64,000 nucleotides of DNA from Gavia stellata (Eukaryota > Chordata > Aves > Gaviiformes > Gaviidae), in NCBI RefSeq assembly GCF_030936135.1, contig NC_082598.1, positions 28,762,687 to 28,826,686 on the forward strand, written 5' to 3'. The notes beneath the pieces are model-generated. The model was given only the letters and a program-made list of their open reading frames with translations. It searched no databases and had not been told where the DNA came from. Shown here one piece after another: positions 1 to 12,600 of this stretch. The number at the start of each line of letters is the position of its first letter. The first letter of the stretch is position 1. The position numbers were made by a program, and so were the translations under genes.

Positions 1-3000
1 GGAGTGGATCATTCATCCTGCAACAACTGCTAGACATATAACTGCACCGCAGCTTCTCATCTCTGAGAGGTGAGGAGGTTTCTCTGAGCAAATAATCTAC
101 AACATACAATGAAAGACTAGGCTGGAAAGAGAAAGACAGCAGGATGTTCTCTGAGCAAAATGCTGACTCTTAAGAATTTTCCAGATTCTTTTGGGTTCTA
201 TTCAAGGCAAAACTTGGCAGAGGCACACAGGGCAAGGCAGAGCTTTGGTGACTGGTTTCCCTGTTGAAGAGCATCCGGCTGCAGACTCCACTCCATTCCT
301 GAAGAGCTGCTGCAGCCATGGGTCTGCACCCTGAGGTTGCCCTGCAGAACCAGGGTTATGAACCAGGACCTGGATTTCGCCACAGAGAGGTGGACATGGG
401 ATCCAGTGGCTGAGCTAGCTGTAGCAGGTGGTACTGGGAGGAAAAAAAAAAAAAAAATCAGGCTTTTTTCAGCTAGCAGAAGAAGGCAGAAGATCCGCTG
501 GCTGGAAGCCAGAGAAACCTCAGACTAGAAATACTGTGAAATACTTCATCGGATTCCTCCTCATCCAAGCTTTCACTCAGGGACTTAGAAAAGTTATACT
601 GAAGCAACAAACCTGATGCAGAAGCCAGGGTAAACTCTGCAGTTTTATTTATCGTGATATCAGACTGGATTATCACAGCAGATCCTACTGACTTGAACAT
701 CCACCAATGAAAGCATATTTTAGAAACTATTTCTTTCCATCTTTCCCATGTCACTAAGATTTCCCTCTTCTTTGAAGCAAGTTCAGCTCTTGTCAACTCC
801 TGCTGACCTTTTTAGCCTCTCCAGTCACCTCTATTAGTTCAGTGTTGTTGCATGATTTACCACTTTAAGTTTAGATATGTAGAATCAAGTTTTTACATAG
901 GCCAGTGTAGGCCACTGAACTCATCACACTATTGTCAGCGTTATTAAAAACTTATGCATGCATAAAATTGCAGAATCAGGACTTCCGTGTCATCTCCAGG
1001 TTAATTCAATTGCATCTGAATTACTCCTTTCAAATTATTAGCATTCAGAGAAATTGTTAAGAAATAAAAGTTAGTGTCACTGTTATCCACCACTCTTTGA
1101 AAGGTTCCTGTCAGTATGCTACATACTGTTATTTATAATTATCACTTCTCTCTGTTGATCCTTACCAAGTAAGTTAAGATATTGTTATTTTATCTAAGTA
1201 CATGCTCAATTTAGAGCAAGGAAGGGCTACGCAGGTAATTAAAAAAGCCCTGGTACTATTCTCTCATAAATGTTACTACAAAAATGGCTCTTTGCCCATC
1301 TTGGGAGATGCTCACCTGAGTTCAACATACATGACTTTTTTAGTATATATATGATAGCACAAACCAAGGCAACTCACTTTCAAACAGTGCATATGCCAAG
1401 TCCATTTAAGTAGTCCTGCCTACTGGCCGTAGAAACTAGGTCTTGTATTCTATGCGGATTATTACAACTCCTCTACAGCTTCAAAGAAAAACCACAGATC
1501 CCCCAACCCCCTTGTAATTTACTCTGTGGCCAGACTTATGTATCCACAAAAAAGTTGATCAAAGTCAATGAGTGCTCACCTGTAACCTTTTCTATCCATC
1601 TCAGAAACACTTGAATTGGTAGCAAGGGTGCTCTTATTTAACATCAGGCATATTCAACAAACAGAAAGTTAAAAGTAATTGAAAATGTAGTTCAATTTGC
1701 TATGAGAGCCTTTTTTTTAATGGATTGCCATAGTTTGAAGGTTTCCTTTAAATCCACTGTAAGAAAATTATGTACAAAGAACATAAGTTTTTCTGAATAT
1801 TTATGTCTCATTTAACTTTATACTAAGAAAAGAAAATATGAATAAATTTTTCATAAAATAAACCATATTTTAAACCACTGGGGCTGCTAAATAACAAGTT
1901 CTTCACTGTCGCAACATGAACAAAGCACATAAGAGTGAGGATAATAATGAATAAACATCACAGATGTTCAAATGAAACAGTAAAACACTATCATCAAGCA
2001 TTAAGAAACCCATGTTGTTATGACAGTCTTAACTCTGATCCAGGAATTTATATGAGAAGAAAACGTAGTCCGTATTATATAAGTATTTTCCTAAGAGATA
2101 CTTTGAAATGGAAAAGAAAATATTAGCTGACATTTGCACCTGCTGATAGTTACATTGCAATGGAGCATTTATAATGGCTTTTTAGAACGTCAGATTACAA
2201 AACTAAAGGGAAGATATGGCCAAAATTAAGTTAAACTTAAAATATACTGTTAGGGATGCTGACCAGCAGATACCATTTAAAGCAGTACAAGTTAGAAGAA
2301 ATGTTATAATTACGCTGCACCTGTATGGTTAGAACTAAGGAAATAATATTATTATATTGTCAGCTTTTATGGTCTCCCTATGAATTATCTATTTATTTGA
2401 GTTCAACAAGACTAATGGGTTCACCAAACATTTAGGACTGCAGTGACTGCTGGGTAACTACTCTTTTCCTGCACATACCTTATAGAAAGGCTCACAGCCC
2501 AATTTCTGCTACAGAAGAGATGTCAGCTATTGAGAAAAATAGACCTTCATAATACTGACTCATGAAGTTACATCAAGTGCATTGGCCATTCTGGTCTGTT
2601 TGTGGGGCACATGCAGAACTGGGGGAAAACAACGGGTTTATGGGACAGAGTTCAACTGCAATGAATCCCTTTGGTGAAGGAAGTTCGGTCTAACACCACG
2701 CTACAGCTTTTGGGGCAGTACATTAAAAGGATAAACCCTTGGTTGGACTCAACTTCCAATGTCCTTGCTTAGGGCTTAGCTCTATTTGTTGCACCTGAAG
2801 TAACTTTACTCGCACTCAGCACAAAGTACTTTGTGTATAAATGCATACTAGAAGTGATGCAATTTACAACATTTTAAAAGTATGTGTTGAAAAAGTGGGT
2901 TGGCTCCTGCAACATGTTCTTAGAAAAACAGCCAGAATTGTTGCAGCCTGGTCTACTCTTGAGAAAAGCATTACTTCTGTGTTTTAGTTTGAACTTCAAG

Positions 3001-4913
3001 GAAAAGCTTGGGCTGAAAGGCATCCAAAGAAGCGGAAAAATAGTATTTCCATCTTACTTTGTGGCAGGCTGCTAAAGGGCACTAGAGCTCCTGAGCTCTC
3101 TGCAAACACCCCTGAGTTTGTAATGCACTACATACCAGAGAATCAGGATCTGAAAACCATGTCCATTTGTGGTCACTTAAAAAAACAAAAGAAGGAAAAA
3201 AGAAAAACATCTCAACCACCGTTTTCCCATGTAGCCTCTGAATGAAAGGCAAGCCTGAAAATAGTTGATTTATACCAAAGGTTCCATTTTATCTGAGATG
3301 TTCTGGAACACAAAATAAAATAATGCATGTAAGTTACCTCTTTTTCTCACTGAAGACTTCTTACCAACTTATTTATAAATGCTACTGTTAACGAGATGTA
3401 CCCATAATAATCTACACCTAGTCCTGTAATCACAACCACACTTTGACAAACAAAAAAAAAATGGTAACTTTTTTTTTTAGCTAGTCCTCCTCCTTTCTAA
3501 CTAAGTCTTTGAACTGATAAATTAGCATGAATATTCTTTTCTCTCAAACCACTTGATAGTTTCTTTCATACCTGAGGTACAATATGTTCATTAAGAAACA
3601 TTCTGAAGATGCACAGCTGCACTGGTATAATTTCCATCAATGCTTTTGAAAAATATTTCCATAATATGCCAAGGTTTTAAAAGACACAGCTCAAGAAAAG
3701 TATAATCAGTGGTGTTTCTAACCAGGATAGCACAGCAGCCTTCTGAAGATGAGAGATAAGCTGAGATCAACACACTTCACATAGATTGATAAATCATCAT
3801 TCAGTATGGGGAAGGCGTCTAGAGTCTGATGAGCTTTAAAAAATATTTTTGCAGATTCTTTTTTTATTTTGCCAGCCTTTATACTATACATTTGGTATAT
3901 CCTCTCAGATGGTAATTCGGTCTATCATTAAAAAGAAAGACACACTGGGCAACAGTCAAATACCCTTCCAGTACTGCCTTGTGATTTTTATGGGAGTATA
4001 ACCTGTGGAATGATTCACATTAGCTCTGAATTACTAATGGAGTTGAACGATCACGTTGCTTTTCGTTGAGTTGTTATGGGTCCTAATAACGCATTTACAC
4101 AGCAGTACCAAACTGTTGTTTCTTCAGAGCCCTTCAGATCAATTTTGTCACTCTCTTAAAAGGCACGTTTCCAACTTCTGGGACTTGAGCAGCTGCCCGG
4201 CACCACCCCACGCGTGGGTCCAGTCCCACTCCCGAGGGCTCCAGAGGCACAAGCCGGTGCCGCGCAGGACGCCCCGCTGCGGGGACAGCACAGCGCAGAA
4301 GCACCAGCAGCAGGAGCGGTGCCCCCACGCTCCGCCGACCGCCGGAGCAGGCTCCTCCGAAGAAGCCATCGGCGCCGCAGCCGCTCGCCAGCGGAACTCC
4401 GGCCTCCCCGCCCAGCAGCAACCGGCCAGCGAGCGGGGACGGGCAGGCACCGCGGCGGGGAGGTGCCGGCGCCGCGGGGAGCTCGCTGCGCCGGGCGGCG
4501 GCCCGCACGGCCGCCCCTCCTCGGGGCGCAGGGCTGCCCGGCCAGCCGGCTGCCCCGGGCCGCCCCCCGCGGCCCGGCCCGGCCCCGCTGCCCGCTGCGG
4601 GGGGACGCGCGTTCCCCAGCACCGAGCTGAGCCCGGACTCGCCAACTCGCTCAGCGAACAAGTGGGATGCGGCAGAAGTTTTACTTTGCCGGTGCCGGCT
4701 TCCGCTGCAGCCGCCCGCGGGACCCGCCGCCGGGGCACCGGGACCTTTTTTCTTTGAGTTCCGCGGCGCGTAGCACGCCCCTTCCCCGTGCCCCTTCCCC
4801 AAGCCCGGCCGGCGCCCCCCGAGCTCAGCGCGGGGCGCGACGCGCAGGGAGCCGAGAGCCGGCGGGCGGGTGCGGGCGGCCGGTGCCGGTGCGGGGGTCC
4901 CCGCCGTACTCAC
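1..4913 (-). other. GABRG1: GABRG1 intron 1, 5' part (gene continues to the left)
   Basis: This is AT-rich DNA downstream, on the minus strand, of the consensus donor that ends the exon at 4914. Exon 2 of a gamma subunit should encode the conserved stretch with NKTWVL and LRPDIG. I looked for it on the minus strand here and did not find it, so it should lie left of position 1. Only A-runs (about 441-456) and other simple AT-rich sequence were seen. The open frames in 4134-4900 reflect the low stop-codon density of the GC-rich island. Intron identity depends on the GABRG1 exon 1 call. Confidence 0.6.
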
Positions 4914-5005
4914 CCGCTCCCTAGCCGCACGGTCAGCAGCAGCAGCAGCAGCCGGGCCCCGCGGCGGCGGCTCCAGCGGGGCGCGGGCCCCCCCCACGCA
5001 TCCAT
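4914..5005 (-). CDS. GABRG1: GABA-A receptor gamma-1 subunit, exon 1 (signal peptide)
   Basis: This 92-bp coding exon opens at an ATG with a good start context (CGCCCATGG). It encodes 30 residues plus two bases: an arginine-rich n-region (RWSRRRGAR), a run of six leucines, and TVRLGS. The tail pattern RG-x-RL...LLLT-x-x-LG resembles the end of the mammalian gamma-1 signal peptide, which supports gamma-1 over other subunits. The exon ends at a consensus donor (GG|GTGAGTA, GT at 4913-4912). It directs the gamma-1 chloride-channel subunit into the ER. Location fits: in amniotes GABRG1 lies next to the 3' end of GABRA2 in the same orientation, as here. The mature receptor sequence is outside the window. 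The start could also be an upstream in-frame ATG, but that adds a non-signal-like proline/GC-coded extension. Identity rests on about 20 similar residues plus synteny. Confidence 0.72.
4934..4951 (-). repeat. (CTG)6 trinucleotide run in GABRG1 exon 1
   Basis: Six uninterrupted CAG units on the plus strand read as six CTG leucine codons on the minus strand. They form the hydrophobic core of the predicted signal peptide. Length changes here would stay in frame. Confidence 0.9.
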
Positions 5006-5081
5006 GGGCGTGAAGACGCTCTCCCTTCCCCGAGTTTTCTCCGGAGAGGCTCGGGAATAGCGACCCTGCCAATCCCACCGT

Positions 5082-5144
5082 CCCCCCCCCCCGGCACACG
5101 GCAGGCAGAGGGAGGGGAGGGGAGGGGAGGGGAAGGGAAGGGGG
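5082..5144. repeat. Homopolymer C run and G-rich GA tract with G-quadruplex pattern
   Basis: A run of C on the plus strand (about 5083-5093) is followed at 5108-5144 by repeated GGGG-A units on the plus strand, CT-rich on the minus strand. Several runs of three or more G separated by one or two A fit the canonical G-quadruplex pattern. The tract starts about 100 bp upstream of the GABRG1 start codon, in the promoter or 5' leader. Confidence 0.8.
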
Positions 5145-5369
5145 AAAAAAATAAAATAAAACACCCAAACAGGTAGGAACCCCCTCTAGAAGGACCGAGC
5201 AACTCGCCCAATAGGCTCATCAGGTTGCTCCATAAATTATCCTAAAAACTGCGGGGCGAATCAATCCCTAGCAGAGGTGGAGCCTCCTTTACTAGAAGGG
5301 AAACATGCTTGGGAGAAAGGGTGGCATTGATTTGCTATTTTCTCCAAAGAGGGAAGTAAAATAGATCTC

Positions 5370-5465
5370 TTACATATATATAAAAATATACATCATATAT
5401 AAATGTGAAATACATTTTTAAAGCTACATACATACATATATTTAAATATTTTTATTTATTTTTTA
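5370..5465. other. AT-rich segment inside the CpG island
   Basis: About 100 bp of TATA/AATA-like sequence interrupts the GC-rich island. The 12-mer TTTTAAAGCTAC occurs twice, near 5416 and 5462. It could be an old A/T-rich insertion or a promoter element, and nothing decides between these. Confidence 0.5.
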
Positions 5466-6180
5466 AAGCTACTCAGAGGGCGGCTTGCAATCTGAGAAGC
5501 AGCCCCTCGGCCCTGCCAAGCGGAGACCCGCAGCCGGGAGGAGAAGCGCCGGGGATGTGCGCGGCCACCCGCGGAGGCTGCGCGGCCCCGCGTCCGGCAC
5601 GACCGCGATTTTGGGGAGGGCGGCACCAGCCGCGGAGAAGGGGGTACTCTCCAGCCCCTCGTCTGTCCCCAGGAGAAGTGGCCCACCCCTCCAACCGCGG
5701 TCCCTAAAGCCGTGCTGGGGGCAGGCGGCATGCTCAGCGCGCAAGTGCAGCCGCGGGAATTCCGCGCACCCAAGAAACGAGAGTCGCGCAAGCCCGGAGG
5801 CTGTAGGCGGCTCTGCGCGGCCGCGGAGCGCCCCCGGGGGGGAAGGGGGAGGAAAGCGGACGATGCGCTATGAAATGCTCCGGGGCTTGCTACAACATGC
5901 AAAACGCGCTTTTTTTTGCCTTTTTTTTTTCTCCTTCTTGTCTCTCCTCTGCTGCTCCCTCCTCCTGCCTCTCTCGGGAGGCCTACGGGGGAAAGCAGCC
6001 AAAAAAACCCCCCACACCCTAAACCCGCCCCCAAAACCAAACCCGAGGCAGGAGAAGCAACCGCGGTGGCGGAGGTTCCGCTCCTGCAGCCCTCTCCCCC
6101 GGCGGTGGGGACAGGCGGTTACGTCCCGGCCGGACTAGCGCTTAAATAAAGCGTATTTCTTTGCACGGCTGCGGGGTCGG

Positions 6181-9100
6181 ATGGCCCTTGAATGTCTCCG
6201 CAACCCAATTCCCTGGCCCCGGAGATGTCCCCGCTTGCAGCTCTCTATGGGGCACTCCTGGAGTAACCTGCGCTGTGTGATTCTCAGCGTAAGGAGCGAA
6301 CCGTTTTATAGTCGTCATCATCATCGTGCTTTGAGTCAAGGTGTAACTGCACAGAAATGTAAATAATCCCCCATTCAGTGGTTATTCCGATGAAAAGCAG
6401 TGTTTTGTTTTGGGTTCTCCTGCTTCTTTACACGTCATCATCTGATTATTTTATATATACAGCTTACAGCTGCTTTAATGGTTAAAGAAACTCACCACGC
6501 TTCAGAGAGCTGCAGTACATTAAGTGAAAATTCAATGACTTGAAAATTAATAGCCAGTCTTGGGGGTACTGGCAGAAGGTAAAGGCACATATTATTGTAT
6601 GACCTGAGGTCTCTTTATTGGTGGATTAACACAGCAGGCAGCGTCCTAGCGTGATGGCAGAGGCATGAGCTCAGAGGAGAGAATATGCATTTGTTACAGA
6701 GTAAGTGCAGAAGCAGCTCCCCTGCTGCAGCTGGTAGCACTGGCTCCAAGGAGCAGGACTGCTATCCCCCTCAGCAGGAAAATAAGCACAGCCTGTCCCC
6801 AAGTCCCTTTCTCTCTGGGAAGTCCTTTTGCCCTGAAAAGGTTTATCATGGATTGATCTGTTTAATTGACTGCATTTTGCAAAATATGCAATGAACTCTT
6901 CTTATGCCCTTGCATTCTGATGTTTATGGATCCATTAAAACTCTTTACTAGTCTGTAAAATTTCATCCTGTCAGCAAAATAGATTATGTAATTAATGTGA
7001 CTACTGAGAAAGTTTGACATAAGAAGTTTAAGGGTACTTACAAGATTAAAAGACATCTTCTTTCTGCATGAGAAGTTTGGAGCATCTATTTAAAAACACT
7101 TAATTTCACCCCTGTGTAGGTCCAGCAGCTTGCTAGCACTGAAAGAGGTGGAGGATTACAGCTAAAATAACATGTAGCATGAAGAGCGAGAAAATAAAAT
7201 TTTTCATTTGATTTCTGTGTTTAGAACCTAAGGCACATAAAAGTGCCATTAAAAATCATTTTAAATAAAATCAGGACCAATGAGATTTCTCAAATGACGC
7301 AAGACTAAGGATGATATCAGGATAAGCTGGTTTCAGATAGTCCCACATCTGAATTTTCCTTGTACTTTAATGTAAACAATAGAAATCCATCCCCCTCAAA
7401 CCTAGAGAAGAAATTATTCCATGAGTAAGTAAAATACTAGCTGAAAAATAGGTATAAAAATTTTGAAAAGCAAATAGGAAGCAAAAATAATAAAAATTCT
7501 TTAAGTTCCAGAAGAAAACTTGAGGGAAAAGAAATCATCTCAGATTGTCTGTATTCCTAAGGAACAAAAGGAGCAATAAAGGAAAACTGCAAAATTGAAA
7601 AGAAGGTATTGAAGAAAAGCTGGGGAAATTACCTAGATGAGTATCAGAAGAAGGGAATGCTGATGCAGGCCTGTGAGTTACCAAGGCCACTTGGTACTGG
7701 AGCAGCTGACCTAACAACAACATTTAAATTCTCATTTAAAATCATCTTCTCCTGCTCAGAGTAGGAGGTGTGTCTTTAAAAAAAAAACATGGAGGTGAAG
7801 AAAGGGGTCAATAGTGGCATTTCAGACCTGCTAGGCATCACTTTAGAAACAGCAAATTGAACAATGTTAATGTACAAGCAAAAGCGTAGGATTCAAATCG
7901 TTATTATTAAGGAGGCACAAACCAGAATGGCTTCTGCAAAGGCATGTCACTGTCTCTAACTTCTTCAGTCATATTCAATGAGTCTGTGAATAGAAGAACA
8001 GGACCACATAATTCACTGTCTTTCAAAACCTTTTTAAGTCTATCAGTTATTTGTTAAAGGAGCTGCACAGTTATCAGGTGAGTAGGACAGTAATACCATC
8101 TTTCAGAAACTGCTTGAGACTACTATCAGAGTGGTTAACTTTCCACGTTAAAAAGATGAAGTGTGAGTTCTTATGAATCTGCTCTTGAGATCATTTTATT
8201 TAACCGATTCCTCACTGAAGTAATGGTTTTAAAGACAAGAAATAGAAAAATTTACAGATGAAAGTTTCAGTTTGGCTAAGTCTATAGAAAAAAAATAGAG
8301 AACACTGATTAATTCATCAGAGTATAGAAAATTAATTATAAAATGGAAAGTGATGGTATGTTGGCAATCAGAAAAAGAAAAATAATTCAAGGGTTCAATT
8401 TGGTAAAGATTTTAAGTACCTAAATGTAAAAACACATCTCAACTCTCAGCTCTGCTGCTACCTAATAGTGGAAGATCCAGAGAAAGCATTTGTATTTAAC
8501 TGTGGAATTTCTCCAGGACTGTAGAGCAGCACCCAGACAAACACCCAGAAGAGCACTAGTCTGAGCAGCTCAGCACCTAAATTCTGTCTAAGCTCATCTG
8601 AAATCTTTCTCTAGCCCCCAGGCCTGAGGAGTGCAAGATAACCAGATAATCAAATGCAACAATGTAAAAGCCCTCTAAAACACAGCCAGGGTAGATCACC
8701 CCTTTCCTAACTTCTTAAAAATGTAAGAATTTATTTGGATTTCATACAAATACACGTAACTCTCAGGCACTGTAAAAGGAGCAAAGGCACTTAACACAAG
8801 CTTGTGATTTCCAGTCTGGAAGCCACCTATTCAACTTCAAGGTACCTACAACCTGTAACATATCTAAAATGACATGAGAAAGAATTTTCATGCTTAAAGC
8901 TGAAGTCCAAATAGAAGAAGGGAAAAAAACCCCAGAACTAGCTAGTATATTTTTCACCTGTGAGCCTTCACACCTAGTATTGAAAAGCATTTTGATTCTT
9001 CAAAATTTAATTGTTCAAGACCACAGAGGAACTTAAAAACACTCATATGCATCATATGTAATTTTCCATAGTTGACATCACACATCTGCTGATTTCTCTT

Positions 9101-9513
9101 GGACATAGCTACTTTCCTGACAGGAGCATGTGAAACTTGATTGCAGGTTTGTGTGCCTGCATACCACTTTGAGTGCATGAAGAGCTTTGAAAATCTAGCC
9201 CTAGTGGGTGGCCCATCTTCATTCACTGTGCTTAAGGGAAGTTGATGGTCATCACTCACGCAGTTCTGTAAGGAGCACTTACCCTGCTGGGAGCAAAGTC
9301 ATCCAGTCCGTGGAGGGGGAAGAGAAAATTATTATGGTGCTCTGTCCTCCACCAAAAAAACCCATATACAATAGCAAGAGCTCAAGGACCGTTGCAGCCA
9401 TGTCTTCAAAAGGTCAGATTCAAATTTACATAACACTTTTTTTGTGAAGATAAAAATATAGACCTTAACTGTGGATGCACAAAGCAATTTTCTGTGTGTA
9501 CCTCGCCCCCTAG
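6181..9513. other. Intergenic, no gene seen
   Basis: AT-rich DNA upstream of the GABRG1 promoter. Open frames are short and look random. No repeat family was recognised. Confidence 0.6.
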
Positions 9514-9604
9514 ATTCATACAATCATAGAATAGTTTGGGTTGGAAGGGACCTTTAAAGGTCATCTAGTCCAACCCCGCTGCAATGAGCAGGGACATCTT
9601 CAAA
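9514..9604 (-). mobile_element. CR1 LINE 3'-end fragment
   Basis: The segment reads, in reverse orientation, the standard bird CR1 tail: an ATAGAAT-type 3' end followed inward by TTGGAAGGGACCTTTAAAGG and CATCTAGTCCAACCCC. About 90 bp remain, as expected from heavily 5'-truncated insertion. It has no coding capacity. Confidence 0.9.
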
Positions 9605-12600
9605 AGGTATGCACATGTGATTTATGTGCTTGCATTTGAGTAAGCACAAATGTAAGTACAGTCACATGCACAATATTTTAAACCTTCAGCCCAAATGAAA
9701 ACAGTTCCATTCTTCTTAGGGCAATTCAGAAAAAGTGGTTTTAAATATGCATAATCATGCTTAATCCTACCTGAATGTTTACTCTTTACTAAAATTCGAG
9801 AAAGGTATCCTAAACAGCACAGTAGCTTACTGTTGCAATAGATGTAAAAAACATCTCAAGAACAAAGAAAATGAATGCAAACATTTTGGCACTGGCCTTT
9901 TAAAATGTGTCTTTAAATACGAGGATGGTGGATATCCATGGGAAAACAGAATGATGCAGAAACGTAATTTCAGTGCAGCTTTCATATTGTGATTAAAACC
10001 ACAAAATAATTGTGTTCAGTGAAACAGTCAACATCTTAATAGAAAATAAATTATAAAACTCTCACTTCCCATAGCTAAATACCATTTTAATTAAGATTTC
10101 ATCTCCAATACATTGATTTAACTGCTCACTCACTTATGTTATTCATTAAAATGATTACTAACAGTACGACTTTAGCAGCACTTAAAAATTAAATGAGAGA
10201 AGTAATCTCAAGTAGAGAATGACCGATTTAGGAGAAGACTGCGCCCATCTTTGCATGCAAGGGAGAGGGGAAGGGTTAGAGCGTACAAGTTGATATTCCT
10301 TTACATTTAGCATGTTACCCTTTTTCTCCATTCAAGCTATGATGAAATGAAAAACAAATTGAAGTGTAGGCAGATCTATGGTAACTAGGCTGAAGTCCTT
10401 AGGTACAGAAAGATAATTTCAAAGCACAAGTTTTCCCTTGGTCTACGACTATCGTCATTGCCTTTCACTAGACCTCCAAGTATTTTCAACATGAGTCAGA
10501 AAACAGCAAATAAATACATTTTGATCCTTTCTGTTTTAAGGGGCATAAATCCACAATCCCTCCCTCTTCTTCTCCCTAAGAGCACAATTTTATCTTTTCC
10601 TCTCCCTCACCTTTCAGACAATTTCATAGAAAATGGAGGCCAGGATGCTGGATTTCTCAGGAGCCTGGATATCCCATCTGCCAAGACACATCTTCAAAGA
10701 CAGCAGGCTTTGCTAGGGAATATGGTGACTGATGAGAAGAGCGATACTTGCAAGTGTGAGGCACGTGTGTGCTGCGGACAAGGCAAGGAGTCTTACAGGG
10801 GACTGGGGCACCAAGATGCACTCCAATTCATTTAGGAAGTTAAGTCCAGCTTGGACTACCTCAGTGTCATGGGCAGGAGGTTCTGGTTCATACGCTGGTC
10901 CATACGCACTGGTTCAAACTCTTCTCCAGTCTATGCTCTATTTTTCCTGGCAAGGAAGCAACATAGTTCAACCCAGTGAACCACAGTGGTGCAAATGTAC
11001 AGAGAGTACTTATATACACTGGCACTTCAGTTCAAATGAGGCATGCGCTTTCAAAGCGAGCCTCCCAATCATCTCCACCCACTGAGCTTTAGCTGGCATA
11101 ACAGAGAGGCCCTGGAGCACATAAAGATGCTTGCAGCATCTTTTTGGAGGTGCTTTCCAGGAGTGCTGGAACCTACTGTGCTCCAGCACTGATGGGTCTT
11201 CAATCTATGGGACTAGATTAGTGCTAGTCTAAAGACCTCCCCCCCCACCAAACACACTTACTGTGGGTGTTGGGTTCTCAGCGCCAACTAATTCTCTCTG
11301 AAGACCTGCTTCTATTTCACCACAGTATTTGCCAATGTAGCCAAAGCCACAGTGAATTATTAGAGGACGAGGACCCTGGCATGAATCGTGGCAAATCAGC
11401 CTGCCAACGTAGGTGCTCCCATACTTTGAAATCATATAGTAGAACTCTTTTCTTTTTGCTGATTCCTCTTGCCTCCAGGTAGGATGGAAATTCCCTGAAA
11501 ATGGTAAGAGTAAGAATTGTTTCACAGCTTATAGGATGCTCTCAGGAGACTAATATTTGATCATCTGTCTGGTCTTATTTTGTTAGAGGCTAACAGGGCA
11601 GCTGTTCTACCCGACTACTGCGAGCACTTACTGTTCTAGCCAGATCAGGAGGACAAAGACATGTGAAAATGAAAAATAATGGGGCAGGCAAAAGACTGTG
11701 GTCTGTACCTTCTCCAGTTTCAAAAACAGTCAGTTGATACTTGGCTCAGCCTTTGTTGAAAGTGGCTTTTCAGTATACCCTATCCTGACCAATCCTCCTT
11801 AGAGTATAAGAAGTTTTTTAATCTGCAAAGCACAAGACATAAAAAGGTCTCTTCATAAGACTGCTCTGTCTGATAATTGAAAAACATTCTCTCCAGAATG
11901 CCTATTTAAACTCTTGGTAATAGAATCCCATAGCAAATCTAAATGAAGGGTGATATAATTGCTGTCCGGAACATTAACACTCTCTCTGCAATATATTATG
12001 TCACTTGCTGAACTTCTATAATTGTTATTAATTGACCTCTAGACCTCTCAATTGCAACAAAAGCCTGAGATATTTAGGGATTGCTTTTTGGTGTATTAGA
12101 TTGTATTTTGCTGCCTTTTACAGAGGGTATACATTCTCTGAAGTCATGCTAATTTTCTCCTTTTCTTTTGCATCTCCATCTTCCTTCTTAAGGTTCTTTT
12201 TCCATCTTCCCATTATTGGTTACTATAGGACACTTTAAAAAACAAATGTTTAATTTCCATTTTGAATACATCACAATCGTCAGTATCTCCTATGCTTACT
12301 GGGGAAACAAGCAGAGATCTGGCTGAGCTTCAAATTATTTTAATTGCTTTTGAGTATTCCCTACATAATCAGACAGAAGAACTGTCCTACAATATAGCTT
12401 AGCATAAACTCAGCTGTCAGGTCAATAGATTTATTTGCAGTGGCAGGAATAGGTCAAAATACATCATGTAAAACCAACATTGCTTCCAAGCTTAGTTACT
12501 GAGAGAAAAAGAAAGAAAACCAACCTTCCTAATTAGTGTGTCATGACAGGTCCTCACTAGATTGTGTAAGAAAATGCTGTTAATTACCAGTAATCGTTTG

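Larger units (their letters stand above)
4195..6180. promoter_or_regulatory. CpG-rich promoter island of GABRG1, in two blocks
   Basis: Base composition changes sharply from AT-rich to GC/CpG-rich at about 4195 and back at about 6180. The island has two dense blocks, about 4195-5110 and 5470-6180. They are separated by a less GC-rich stretch that includes an AT-rich segment at 5370-5465. The left block contains the first coding exon of GABRG1 on the minus strand, so transcription probably starts at higher coordinates, between about 5006 and 6180. No TATA box at a convincing distance was identified, as is usual for CpG-island promoters. The transcription start cannot be fixed from the sequence. 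Divergent plus-strand transcription is possible but unsupported. Confidence 0.8.

Noticed and set aside
473..796. Minus-strand frame containing INKT, considered as GABRG1 exon 2
   Set aside because: The conserved NKTWVL and LRPDIG segments of gamma subunits are absent, and no clean acceptor/donor pair encloses it.
4056..5220. Long open frames on both strands (up to 344 codons)
   Set aside because: They arise from low stop-codon density in the GC-rich island and have repetitive Pro/Ala/Arg/Gly composition. Only the short minus-strand frame ending at a donor is supported.
5485..6138. Plus-strand frame of 217 codons
   Set aside because: It lies in the right CpG block, has no domain and shows low-complexity composition. 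Overlapping frames of similar length exist on the other strand.
10458..10835. Plus-strand 125-codon frame
   Set aside because: No recognisable domain, no splice or promoter context, and a length within chance for this much sequence.
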